Assembly: GCA_020852515.1 (NCBI GenBank)
Contig: JADZAS010000032.1
Location: 1 to 50,359 of the forward strand
DNA from: Phycisphaerales bacterium
Lineage (GTDB): Bacteria > Planctomycetota > Phycisphaerae > Phycisphaerales > UBA5793
Direction: 5' to 3'
Length of the DNA: 50,359 bases
In this document: positions 1 through 8,304 of the stretch, piece by piece
How the letters are laid out: every line of letters begins with the position of its first letter
How positions within the stretch are numbered: the stretch's first letter is position 1
The notes under the pieces: model-generated
The model's input: the letters and a program-made list of their open reading frames with translations, nothing else
Database searches by the model: none
What the model was told of the DNA's origin: nothing
Program-made: the position numbers and the translations under genes

Positions 1-246
1 ATCAGGTCTGCTCATGCCGTTGCCGCCTTCCGCGGCCGGCCGCGCCGCCGAAACGTGTGTTCCAAGAGCCAGCGCCGCCGTCCGCTTGACCAACGACGAA
101 TGGTAGCCGCCACCACCGGCGAAGGTGCCCATGCGATAAATGCCTCGGTCCCTCCCTGCCTGTTGCCTCTCCTCTTGCGCCTTCTGCGCCTCTTCGCGGC
201 CAACTCCCCTCCGCGATCTCCGCGGCTCTGCGTGAGACTGACGTTC

Positions 247-361
247 CCTAGTGCCTGATGCCAAGTGCCCGGCGCCTCTCTTCCCCAAGTGCCCGGTGCC
301 TCTCTTCTCTGCTCGCTGTCTCTCCCTAGTGCCTAGTGCCTAGTGCCTAATGCCTGGTGCC
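247..361. repeat. Degenerate TAGTGCC heptamer cluster
   Basis: The stretch is built largely from variants of a seven-base unit: TAGTGCC, TGATGCC, AAGTGCC, TAATGCC and TGGTGCC. Three exact TAGTGCC units stand head to tail at about 327-347, followed by TAATGCC and TGGTGCC. Spacer text such as CTCTCTTC also recurs. The same unit reappears near 951. Function is unknown. Confidence 0.6.
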
Positions 362-950
362 TGTTTCTTGCCCCGCGCGCCAGCGCACCGGGTCAGGCGC
401 GACTTGTGCGCGACAGCGCCAGAAACGGAAAAAAACGGAAAAAAACTCACCTGCACCCCCTCCAGAAAAATGAAAATCGACGAAACTCGCCCAAAAGCCG
501 CGACCATTTGGCGCTCTGGGCAGAATGAGCGTCGTGGCGCGCACGGCGCTGCTCGGAAACCAGCGCACAGAAGCGATCCCGTGCGCATGGCGTGCGCGCC
601 ACCCGGTGCGCGCCCGTGTTGGCACGCGATTTGCCTCGCACATTTCTGAAAATCGCCCCTGCCGCCCGCGCCACCCGGCACAATTCTTACATGGCCCCCC
701 ACTGCGCCGCGCCTCGCCCCCGCACTCACGGCACGAAATCAAGCCCCGCCGCGCACGCCACCGCACGCGAATCGGTATGAGGTGATGACGCGCTGCAACG
801 CCGCAACCCGCCGCGACGGCGCCCCAGGCATGGCCATGCCCGGGCGTTGTTCATCCCCTCGCTGCCTCGATCCCTCGATGCCTTCCCGATCACCCCATCA
901 CCCCATCACCCACTCACCCCGCTCACTGCCTCGACGCTTGGACGCCTTCC

Positions 951-990
951 CCTAGTGCCAAGTGCCTAATGCCAAGTGCCTGATGCCTGA
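951..990. repeat. Second TAGTGCC-like heptamer cluster
   Basis: Five or six consecutive heptamers of the same family as at 247-361: TAGTGCC, AAGTGCC, TAATGCC, AAGTGCC, TGATGCC. The phase of seven is maintained throughout. It lies about 225 bases upstream of the RRM gene. Confidence 0.6.
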
Positions 991-1214
991 TTCCCAGCGC
1001 CTGCTCCCGATGCCTCGGAAACCAAACCCCCATCCCGGCCCCAGCGACCGCCCGGCCTCTCATCGCCCGGGGCGCCTATGCTTATTCAACCGGTCATCCG
1101 CTCTTCGGGCAACGGCCCGAGCCAGTTTCGCGGACCGGCCGGTCTCCCGACGCTTCCCACCCGCCCAGGTTCGAGCGAAGGTCTCAATCTCTGGGCACGT
1201 GGAAGCATCTTCAG

Positions 1215-1511
1215 ATGAAACTGTACGTAGGAAATCTTTCGTTCGAAGTCACCGAGAACGATCTGCGCGAAATGTTCGAGCCTTACGGCGCCGCGACGGC
1301 GACCATCGTCACCGATCGCGACACCGGCCGCGCACGCGGCTTCGGCTTTGTCGAGATCCCCGACGCCTCGCAGGGCAACAAGGCCATCGCCGAGATGAAC
1401 GGCAAGAACATGAACGGCCGCGACCTGACGGTCAACGAAGCCAGGCCGCGCGAGGCCCGCAGTGGCGGGTACTCCGGCGGCCGCGGCGGCGGCGGCGGTC
1501 GCGGCAGGTAA
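1215..1511 (+). CDS. RRM-domain RNA-binding protein
   Basis: This 98-residue protein is a single RNA recognition motif followed by a short Gly/Arg-rich tail, the layout of the small bacterial RNA-binding proteins first known from cyanobacteria. RNP2 is visible as LYVGNL near the N-terminus and RNP1 as RGFGFVEI at about residues 44-51. The tail (SGGYSGGRGGGGGRGR) is the type that adds nonspecific RNA affinity. Such proteins bind single-stranded RNA and are often cold-regulated; that regulation is family knowledge and is not visible here. The start follows a weak GGAAG. The gene is monocistronic and ends in a strong terminator at 1564-1600. Confidence 0.93.
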   Translation: MKLYVGNLSFEVTENDLREMFEPYGAATATIVTDRDTGRARGFGFVEIPDASQGNKAIAEMNGKNMNGRDLTVNEARPREARSGGYSGGRGGGGGRGR

Positions 1512-1563
1512 TCTGCGGAGGACTTCGCCTGCGGGTCGCACTTCGCCCCGCACAAGTGAACAC

Positions 1564-1600
1564 ACCGGCCGGGCCTCGCGCCCGGCCGGTTTGCGTTTTT
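1564..1600 (+). terminator. Rho-independent terminator of the RRM gene
   Basis: A perfect 11-bp stem (1564-1574 with 1580-1590) closes a 5-base loop and is followed by TTGCGTTTTT. It sits 52 bases after the RRM stop codon and before the convergent TSCPD gene. Confidence 0.85.
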
Positions 1601-1627
1601 GCAGACGAGATGACCGATGCCCCGCCG

Positions 1628-1993
1628 CTACTCCCGGCCGGCCTTGTCCACAAAGTGCTGTTCGAGATAGCGGGCGGTGTAGTCGATGATGCTCTTGGCT
1701 TCGGGGATGTCCGGATTCGTCGTCGGGCCCATGGGGTCGAAGCGCATGCCTTTGAAGCGCACAATGGCATCCTGCAGCGGCAGGCCGTATTGCAGCGCGA
1801 GGCTGAAGGCCAGGCAATAGGCCTGCATGAGGCCCGACAGCGTCGAGCCTTCCTTGCTGATCTTGATGAACAGTTCGCCCGGCGAGCCGTCGGCGTGCAG
1901 GCCGATGGTCAGGTAGCCTTCCTGGCCGTTGATGCAGAACTTATGCGTGATGGACTCGCGGACCGAAGGCAGGACGCGGCGGCGGTAGGTCAT
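1628..1993 (-). CDS. Standalone TSCPD-domain protein (class II ribonucleotide reductase C-terminus-like)
   Basis: The 121-residue product matches the TSCPD domain found at the C-terminus of adenosylcobalamin-dependent ribonucleotide reductases (NrdJ). Recognisable stretches are ITHKFCINGQEGYLTIGL, GELFIKISKEGSTLSGLM, the LALQYGLPL segment and PEAKSIIDY near the end. There is no catalytic barrel in this gene or its neighbours, so it is a free domain. It could act as a separate subunit, as in bacteria with split NrdJa/NrdJb, or have another role; this is inference. The ATG at 1993 has only a distant AAGGGG; a TTG at 2005 is better spaced from it and may be the true start. The CxxC-type zinc pair of the NrdJ tail is absent. 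Confidence 0.75.
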   Translation of the reverse strand: MTYRRRVLPSVRESITHKFCINGQEGYLTIGLHADGSPGELFIKISKEGSTLSGLMQAYCLAFSLALQYGLPLQDAIVRFKGMRFDPMGPTTNPDIPEAKSIIDYTARYLEQHFVDKAGRE

Positions 1994-2090
1994 GACGGCG
2001 TTCAAGAGCAACCCCTTCCGTGGGCGGCGATGAGCGCTGCGCCTCATGCACAGCGGCTGGGAGAGAGCACCAAGCGTGATTCTTGTTCGG

Positions 2091-3239
2091 TCAGATGCCG
2101 CGGTCTTGTAGAAAAGTGCCTGCGTCTGATTGCGGGGCGCCGCCGCCGGCGCCTGGTTCTTCCTGTTCTTCCTCCTCTCCGGCCGGGGCGGCGGCCGCGT
2201 CGGCAGCGGGCCACGCGGCACGGACGCCGGCGATGCTCAGCGACAGCGACAGGAACGCCGCTGCGGCCAGAGCCAGGCCCATTGCAGCCAGCGAGCGGCG
2301 CGAGCACCACCTCGACAGCCCGACCAGCGACAGGCCGAGCACGAGTGCGGCAGGGACGCTCAAAGCGTCGAGCCGAGTCAGATCTCGCACTTCGTAGGAG
2401 GCCTCGACGCCCTGGCGAAAGCCGGCGATGATCGTGAGCCACGGGATGAGCCGCACGCAGAGCACCCCGGTCGCCAGCAGGACGATGAGAATGACGGTTG
2501 ACACGCCGCAGCGGATCGCGGCGGCAGGGCTGACGCGCCACCAGAGGGCGGCGAGCACGGCCATCTGCGTCACGGCGCCCGCAGAGGCGGGTAGCCAGAG
2601 GAAACGAAGCTCAGCATTGAGGGGCGCCCGGGAGTCGAGTGAACTGAGATAGGGAGCCGCGGCCGCGGCCAGCAGAACCAGCGGGCCGACCGCCAGAGCC
2701 GCGCTGGCCGGCGCCCCGACCGGCCGGGCGAGTGGGCCGGTCCAGTCCACCAGGAAGACGGGATCGCCGTCGGCATTTGCGGCCCGTGCGGCGGGGCTGG
2801 GCTCGCTGCTGACCGTCCAGAGCCAGAGGATCGCGGCCGTAAGCAGCACGTGGCCGGACCAGTCGCTCAGGCGGCCGGTGATGGAAGCGAGGGTCAATGC
2901 GGCGGCCACGGCCAGCAGGGCCGCCAGATGATGCCAGGGAACGAAGGAAACGGGCCGGTTGCGCGGATCGACCAAGGCGAGGCCGACGATGAGACCAGCG
3001 GCCGAGACCGGCAGCGTGACCATGAGGCTGAGCGTCGCGGGCTGGCTCAGGTGCGATGAGCCGGCCAGAAATGGCAGGGCGACGACGGGCAGGGCGAGGA
3101 TCAGGGGGATCCAGATGTCGAGCCATGCGTGCAGGGCGCGCGAGTGCGGCGATTCGTTCCTTAAGGCCGGGATGACGCCCAGCAGCAGGGCGCATAACAT
3201 GGCAAGTACTGCGGCGGCAGCGCTGAGATGAACGATCAT
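2091..3239 (-). CDS. Polytopic membrane protein, unknown function
   Basis: A 382-residue protein made mostly of hydrophobic helices, about ten by eye, starting with a signal-anchor-like segment (AAAAVLAMLCALLLGVIPAL). After the last helix comes a short acidic tail with a run of Glu (GEEEEQEEP). I recognise no family and no catalytic motif. The start is placed at the ATG at 3239 because the first membrane segment begins right after it; the reading frame continues upstream but without membrane-protein character. There is no clear ribosome binding site. The gene diverges from the LEPR-type exported protein gene. Confidence 0.7.
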   Translation of the reverse strand: MIVHLSAAAAVLAMLCALLLGVIPALRNESPHSRALHAWLDIWIPLILALPVVALPFLAGSSHLSQPATLSLMVTLPVSAAGLIVGLALVDPRNRPVSFVPWHHLAALLAVAAALTLASITGRLSDWSGHVLLTAAILWLWTVSSEPSPAARAANADGDPVFLVDWTGPLARPVGAPASAALAVGPLVLLAAAAAPYLSSLDSRAPLNAELRFLWLPASAGAVTQMAVLAALWWRVSPAAAIRCGVSTVILIVLLATGVLCVRLIPWLTIIAGFRQGVEASYEVRDLTRLDALSVPAALVLGLSLVGLSRWCSRRSLAAMGLALAAAAFLSLSLSIAGVRAAWPAADAAAAPAGEEEEQEEPGAGGGAPQSDAGTFLQDRGI

Positions 3240-3464
3240 CGGAAGCACGCCGCAAGTGTAGACGCAGCGCCGCACGATCGGGCTGCGCGTGAGGATCGGC
3301 GGGCCGCGCCTGCCGACGGGATCGACCGACGAACGTCGCGCGATGCGACACAGCGAGGTAGCGGCGGGGTTTTCCGCCTTTCCCACCACCGTCGGGCGAA
3401 TGAACTGCGAGCCGGCGCATCTGATGTGCAGCGGGCTCGAGCACCGAGTTACGGGAGAAGCATC

Positions 3465-6400
3465 ATGCCAGCGTTTCGCGATCGCACGATCCGTCGCCGT
3501 GGGACAATTCAGAACCCGTCCCAGTCGCGCCCCGCGTTTCAGCCGCTCGAACGGCGCAAGTTGCTCAGCGCCACGCCGGCGGATATTGCCGCGGCGCTCG
3601 ATCTGCCCGAGGGCGTGGTCGTCACCTACGAAGGCCACGACGACGCAATCGGTGTGTTTGAGAATTACACGGTGGAGGGGTTGCTGGGCATGCCGTCGGG
3701 CCCGAACGGGCAGTTCGTGTGCATCAGCACGGCGCATGCGTTCGACGGAGTGCGAACGACCGACTCGGGCACGCGCGACATGACGACGCGCTACCGCGAC
3801 CTGGGCGATGAAGGCTCGGCCGACGATTACGCCACGATCCGCTTCACGATCGACGTGCCCTTCTCGCTCGTGTCGCAGCGGCTGCTCATCGATTTTCTCT
3901 ACGCATCGGACATGGACACGGACGGCGGCGATTTTCTCGATATCACCGTCAACGGCGTGAACATCGCGCAGTCCGACGGGCGCGGCCGCATCGAGGCCGG
4001 CGGGGCGTACGTCGTCAACGAGCGCGACCCCGAACTCGACGCCGATGTGCCGGGCTTTGGCTTTGAAGTCGGCACGGAGTACACCGACCTGCTCACGGCG
4101 TCGTACACCATTCCCGGCGGGGTGATGACGCTGGACATCGAGATCACGATCGCCGATTCGAGCGACCCGATGAAGGACGCGTGGGCGCTGATCGACAACG
4201 TGCGCTTCGAAGAGCCGCAGGTGGTGTACCTCGACTTCGACGGGCACGACATCGACGACTTCTTCCTGAGCGGCACGCACTATGACGTGCCCGAGTTTGA
4301 CGCCAACGACTTCGGCCTGGGCAGCAACTTTGCGGACATCATCCGCGGCGACATGGAGACGCTTTTTGCCGACTTCAACATCACCTTCGTGACCGATGAG
4401 CCGATCGGCGGCGAGTTCATGCGCGTCGTCATCGGCGGCCGCAACAGCGACACGGTGACGATCGACAACAACGCGAGCACAGAATGGCTGCTGCGGCCGC
4501 TGAACACTTCGACGACGTTCGGCAAACTCTTCAACTACGTCAACTTCCGCAACGCGAACGGTTCGCAGCGGTCGTTCGGCCTGGCGGACACGCTCGATCT
4601 CGACAACGGCAACCGGGGCGACACGGCGGTGGTGTTCTCCGACGAGATCGCCCGCTTCGGCGAGTACGACTACGACGATCTGCGCAACAGCATTGCCCAC
4701 TACATCGGGCGCAACCTCGGGCTGCGGGCGGAAGATCCGGATGACACCAACGCGGCCGGCTCGATCATGAACGAGGACATCGACAGCCGGGGCGACGCCT
4801 TTCTCGATGATGATGTCAACCTGCTGAGCATCCAGTGGGGCGACCGCGTCGAGGGCGCCGAGGTGATGCGCCAGAACGCCCATGAGGTGCTGCTGGACCT
4901 TCTCGGCTCGACAACCGGCGATCCGGGCATCTTCCGGGCCCGCACCGACATCGCGAAAATGAACGAGGCGCACTGGACGATCGCCCAGCCGACGCGCGGC
5001 AAGTTGTTCGACGCCCAGTTCATCGTCATCGGCGACCAGCACACGCGAACGACCAGGACGTTCGTGGACGAATGGGAATCGAACCAGGTTCTCGTGACGG
5101 ACTACGCCGGCGGCGACCCGCAGATCGTCATCACCGCCGCGAGCCGCGACGGAGGCGCGATCACCTTCGAGACCTACGGCCCGCGCAACCTCGGGCAGTT
5201 CACGCAGGTGAACAGCGATGCGCCGATCGTGCTCATCAGCCTCTTTGAAGAGATCGGCACGACGCCGGTCTTCCGCGGCACGGCGACGGTCATCCGCACC
5301 GAAGTGGCCGACACGACGGTGTACTACTCGTCGTATGAGTTCGAAAGCGCGGACGGCGATCTGATCACGATCAGCTTCAACTCGCGCACGGGGTTGTTTG
5401 CCGTCGAAGAGACGGACGGCGGACTGGTCATCACCCTGGGTGAATCGGACGCTTCGCGCGATACGCTGACGATCAACGTCAAGCGCCGCGGCGACGGCGA
5501 CGGGCTGGCCACGATCAGCGGGATCATGGGTTCGGGACTTCGCACGCTCAAGGTGCTGCGCACCGACATCGACGGCGCCGGAGTCGATCTCGACAGTCTC
5601 CGCACCGGTCGGTTCGAGAGCATCATGGGCGGCACGAACTTCAACATCCGTCAGGATGAGGGCGTCGCGGGCGACATCCGCTTTGACATGATCGGCGGCG
5701 ACTCTCGCTTCATCGTTGGGCGCCAGGCCCGCAAGTTCATGGCCGATGACATCACCGGCGGAACGTACTCATTCGGTGAACTCGTCCGCTTCGATGCGCG
5801 CGGCGACATGGCGGTGCAGCGCCTCGATATCGAAGACGGCGATCGAGCCGTGATCAAGGTCATCGGCGACGCGATCGGCGGCGTCTGGACGGTCTGGACC
5901 GAGACGGACAAGCACGAGTCATGGAAGACCATCGACGTGCGCGGCGCGGTCATCGGCGTGAGCATCGAAGCGCCCGGCCGCATCTCGCGCGTGAAGGTGC
6001 GCGAGAACTTTGACGGCGACATTGATGCCAGGGCCTTCACTTCGGCGGTGCTGCGCGGCGACGCGACCGGCTCGATCCTGCTCCGCGAGGATGGCTCGCA
6101 CTTCCATCAGGCGTCCAAGTCGGTCAAGGTGCTCGGCGCCGCGCGAAACCTGCTGGTGCAGTCGCAGGATTCGATCAATCTCATCCAACTGGGCGCGGCG
6201 ATCGACAGCAACTTCTACGTCGGCTTTGATCTGGCCGTGAACAGCGGGCTGGTGGTCGATCCGAGTCTCATCGTCAACGAAGACGCCCGCGTCAAGACGC
6301 TCAAGATCCGGGGACTGCGCGATGAACTGTTTGATGTGGTCAATTCGTTCTTCTGTGCCGTCACGTTCGGCAAGGTGACGCTGGGCGACATCGACGGGGA

Positions 6401-6548
6401 CAACGGCGGCACCGCGTTCGGCCTGGCCGCCCGCAGCGTCGATCGCATCACCTTCGACACCGGCACCGGGCGGGTGACCAACAAGGGCGAGACGTGGTTC
6501 CTCGACAACGACAACAGCGATGATTTCCTGCTCGGGCGGATCATCTGA
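3465..6548 (+). CDS. LEPR-XLL-type exported protein with degenerate metalloprotease-like domain
   Basis: The 1027-residue protein begins with a charged stretch and the motif PLERRKLLSA (about residues 27-36), a variant of the LEPR-XLL signal found at the start of large planctomycete surface proteins. Residues about 60-250 look like a beta-rich domain. About 253-450 resembles secreted zinc metalloproteases: VVYLDFDGHD opens it, and HYIGRNLGL at 412-420 aligns with HExxHxxGxxH, but Glu is Tyr413, the second His is Arg416 and the third is Ala422. A Met-turn-like SIM (Met435) follows. The C-terminal 480 residues are repetitive and beta-strand rich, as in beta-helix surface proteins. The start has GGGAGAAG upstream. 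I infer a structural or binding role at the cell surface. Confidence 0.8.
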   Translation: MPAFRDRTIRRRGTIQNPSQSRPAFQPLERRKLLSATPADIAAALDLPEGVVVTYEGHDDAIGVFENYTVEGLLGMPSGPNGQFVCISTAHAFDGVRTTDSGTRDMTTRYRDLGDEGSADDYATIRFTIDVPFSLVSQRLLIDFLYASDMDTDGGDFLDITVNGVNIAQSDGRGRIEAGGAYVVNERDPELDADVPGFGFEVGTEYTDLLTASYTIPGGVMTLDIEITIADSSDPMKDAWALIDNVRFEEPQVVYLDFDGHDIDDFFLSGTHYDVPEFDANDFGLGSNFADIIRGDMETLFADFNITFVTDEPIGGEFMRVVIGGRNSDTVTIDNNASTEWLLRPLNTSTTFGKLFNYVNFRNANGSQRSFGLADTLDLDNGNRGDTAVVFSDEIARFGEYDYDDLRNSIAHYIGRNLGLRAEDPDDTNAAGSIMNEDIDSRGDAFLDDDVNLLSIQWGDRVEGAEVMRQNAHEVLLDLLGSTTGDPGIFRARTDIAKMNEAHWTIAQPTRGKLFDAQFIVIGDQHTRTTRTFVDEWESNQVLVTDYAGGDPQIVITAASRDGGAITFETYGPRNLGQFTQVNSDAPIVLISLFEEIGTTPVFRGTATVIRTEVADTTVYYSSYEFESADGDLITISFNSRTGLFAVEETDGGLVITLGESDASRDTLTINVKRRGDGDGLATISGIMGSGLRTLKVLRTDIDGAGVDLDSLRTGRFESIMGGTNFNIRQDEGVAGDIRFDMIGGDSRFIVGRQARKFMADDITGGTYSFGELVRFDARGDMAVQRLDIEDGDRAVIKVIGDAIGGVWTVWTETDKHESWKTIDVRGAVIGVSIEAPGRISRVKVRENFDGDIDARAFTSAVLRGDATGSILLREDGSHFHQASKSVKVLGAARNLLVQSQDSINLIQLGAAIDSNFYVGFDLAVNSGLVVDPSLIVNEDARVKTLKIRGLRDELFDVVNSFFCAVTFGKVTLGDIDGDNGGTAFGLAARSVDRITFDTGTGRVTNKGETWFLDNDNSDDFLLGRII

Positions 6549-6651
6549 GTCGGGCTGGCCGGGTAGGATACCCCCACTGGCTGTGACGCAACTGGACGGC
6601 GGTTGAGCCGTACGAGGGGCGTCGGGACATTCATCAGACAAGGGGTGCCCA

Positions 6652-8232
6652 ATGCTCGAACATGTTGGTTTTGTCCGTGTCCGTCGATTCAGTGCCGCCC
6701 TCGGACTTTGCCTGGCTGCCATGCTGCCCGGCTGCGCCGCCAGCGAAGAGTCCAACGCCCATCTGGGGCCGGATGTGTCGATCGCCGAGCACGGGTGGTC
6801 CGCGGAAGTAATGCGGATCATCGATGAGGGCAAGAACAACAACCAGGTGATGGAGCACCTGACTTACCTGACCCAGGAGATCGGCCCGCGCCTCACCGGC
6901 TCGACCCGCGCGAAAGTGGCCAACGAGTGGCAGGCGGAACTCTTCCGCTCGTGGGGGCTGCAGAACGTCGAGGTTCGGGAGTGGGGAACGATTCCGGTCG
7001 GCTTCGATCGCGGGCCCTCGTATGGCCGCATGATCGGAGCCCAGGGCGGGGATCGCGAGTTCGAATTCTCATGGCCGGCGTGGAGCCCGGGAACCAATGG
7101 TCCGGTGCGCGGCACCGTCTACCGCGAGCCGAGCAATCAGGAGGAGTTTGACGCGATCGCTGAGAATCTCAAGGGCGCGTGGATCCTGCAGCCGGCGAAG
7201 GCGCGCGGCTCGCGGCGCGGCGTCGTCGAGACCTCAGGCGCCACGCCTACGGACTGGCTCGCCAAGTGCAAGGAAGCCGGGATCGCCGGGGTGATTTCCG
7301 CAGCGCGAGGCGGCGAGATCGTGCACACGAGCGGGCGATTCCGGGATGTGGACCTTGAAAACCTGCCGACGTGGACCAACATCAGCGTCCGCCGCTCCGA
7401 CTACGACGCGATGAACAGCCGCATCGCCGACGGCGAGGAAGTGGTCGTGGAGTTCGACTGCCAGGCAACGTTCATACCTGGCCCGGTCCCCTGCTACAAC
7501 GTGATCGCCGAAATCCCCGGCACGGAGAAGCCTGACGAGGTCGTGATCATCTCCGCGCACACGGACAGTTGGGATGGCCCCGGCTCGCAGGGCACGGTGG
7601 ATAATGGGACGGGCACGTGCGTCACGCTCGAGGCGGCGCGGATTCTTGCCGCCAGCGGCGTGCGGCCCAAGCGGACCATCCGCTTCATCCTGTGGACCGG
7701 CGAAGAGCAGGGTCTGCTTGGCTCGCGGGCGTACGTCGATACGCTCAGCGAGGAGGAACTGTCGAAGATCTCGGCGGTGTTCGTGGATGACGGCGGCACG
7801 AACTACGAGGGCGGCCTGCAGGTGGTCGAGCCGATGGCGCCGATGCTCATCGAAGCGACCGCGCCGGTAAACGACGCCTTCCCCGACATGCCCGTCGAAG
7901 TGCACATCAACCCGCGCATGCCGCGCGGCGGAGCGAGCGATCACGCCTCGTTCAACGCCAAGGGCGTGCCGGGATTCTTCTGGGACGAGGTCGGCCGGGC
8001 GAACTACCGCTACGCGTGGCACACGCAGAACGACAAGCTGGACCAGGCGATTCCCGAGTACCTCGTGCAGTCGTCAACGTGCGCTGCGATCACGGCGTTC
8101 AACGTCGCCAACGCCGAGACCCTGCTGCCCCGCGAGGTGCGCGGCACCGAAGAGGAGGAGCAGACCGAAGAGGGGCCCCGTCGCCGCCGGCCGGCGGAAG
8201 AGGGCAACTCCAACAGCGGCGGCAGCAACTGA
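6652..8232 (+). CDS. M28-family zinc peptidase, lipoprotein
   Basis: A 526-residue peptidase of the M28 group, closest in layout to PGCP/carboxypeptidase Q-like enzymes, which remove amino acids or dipeptides outside the cytoplasm. A hydrophobic N-terminus ends in LPGC, a plausible lipobox with Cys28. The two-zinc site is complete by eye: His303 in SAHTDSWD, Asp317 in DNGTG, the Glu pair in TGEEQG (about 350-352), Asp379-380 in VDDGG, and His457 in YAWHTQND. The region between about 110 and 280 fits the inserted PA-like domain. The C-terminus is a low-complexity Glu/Arg/Ser tail. AAGGGGTG lies a few bases before the ATG. It is a single gene with its own terminator. Confidence 0.9.
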   Translation: MLEHVGFVRVRRFSAALGLCLAAMLPGCAASEESNAHLGPDVSIAEHGWSAEVMRIIDEGKNNNQVMEHLTYLTQEIGPRLTGSTRAKVANEWQAELFRSWGLQNVEVREWGTIPVGFDRGPSYGRMIGAQGGDREFEFSWPAWSPGTNGPVRGTVYREPSNQEEFDAIAENLKGAWILQPAKARGSRRGVVETSGATPTDWLAKCKEAGIAGVISAARGGEIVHTSGRFRDVDLENLPTWTNISVRRSDYDAMNSRIADGEEVVVEFDCQATFIPGPVPCYNVIAEIPGTEKPDEVVIISAHTDSWDGPGSQGTVDNGTGTCVTLEAARILAASGVRPKRTIRFILWTGEEQGLLGSRAYVDTLSEEELSKISAVFVDDGGTNYEGGLQVVEPMAPMLIEATAPVNDAFPDMPVEVHINPRMPRGGASDHASFNAKGVPGFFWDEVGRANYRYAWHTQNDKLDQAIPEYLVQSSTCAAITAFNVANAETLLPREVRGTEEEEQTEEGPRRRRPAEEGNSNSGGSN

Positions 8233-8251
8233 CCGATCCGCATCAGAGTTG

Positions 8252-8285
8252 AAAGGACCGGCGAGCGCGCTCGCCGGTCCTTTTT
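8252..8285. terminator. Bidirectional terminator
   Basis: A perfect 16-bp inverted repeat (8252-8267 with 8268-8283), flanked by A-rich sequence on one side and TTTTT on the other. It lies between the convergent M28 peptidase gene and the end of the secretion cluster (gspF) and can serve both strands. Confidence 0.85.
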
Positions 8286-8304
8286 CATTCATCCGTTGGC
8301 GGCG

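Larger units (their letters stand above)
1..1214. other. Gene-poor region with short degenerate repeats
   Basis: I see no convincing gene here. Open frames exist on both strands, but their translations are low-complexity strings rich in Arg, Pro and Ala, as expected from chance in GC-rich DNA, and none has a good ribosome binding site. The stretch contains two clusters of TAGTGCC-like heptamers, listed separately, and C-rich CATCACCCC units at about 890-920. The last 130 bases must contain the promoter and leader of the RRM gene, but no clear promoter elements can be named. Confidence 0.6.

Noticed and set aside
247-990. CRISPR array
   Set aside because: Units are seven bases in direct contact or nearly so, without 25-40-base repeats and spacers; no cas genes are present.
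962-2431. Long plus-strand open frame crossing the RRM and TSCPD genes
   Set aside because: It runs out of frame through the RRM gene and antisense to the TSCPD gene; its translation is Arg/Pro-rich and has no family pattern.
3240-5042. Minus-strand frame extending the polytopic membrane protein far upstream
   Set aside because: The upstream part is antisense to the LEPR-type gene and loses membrane-protein character; the real start is taken at 3239.
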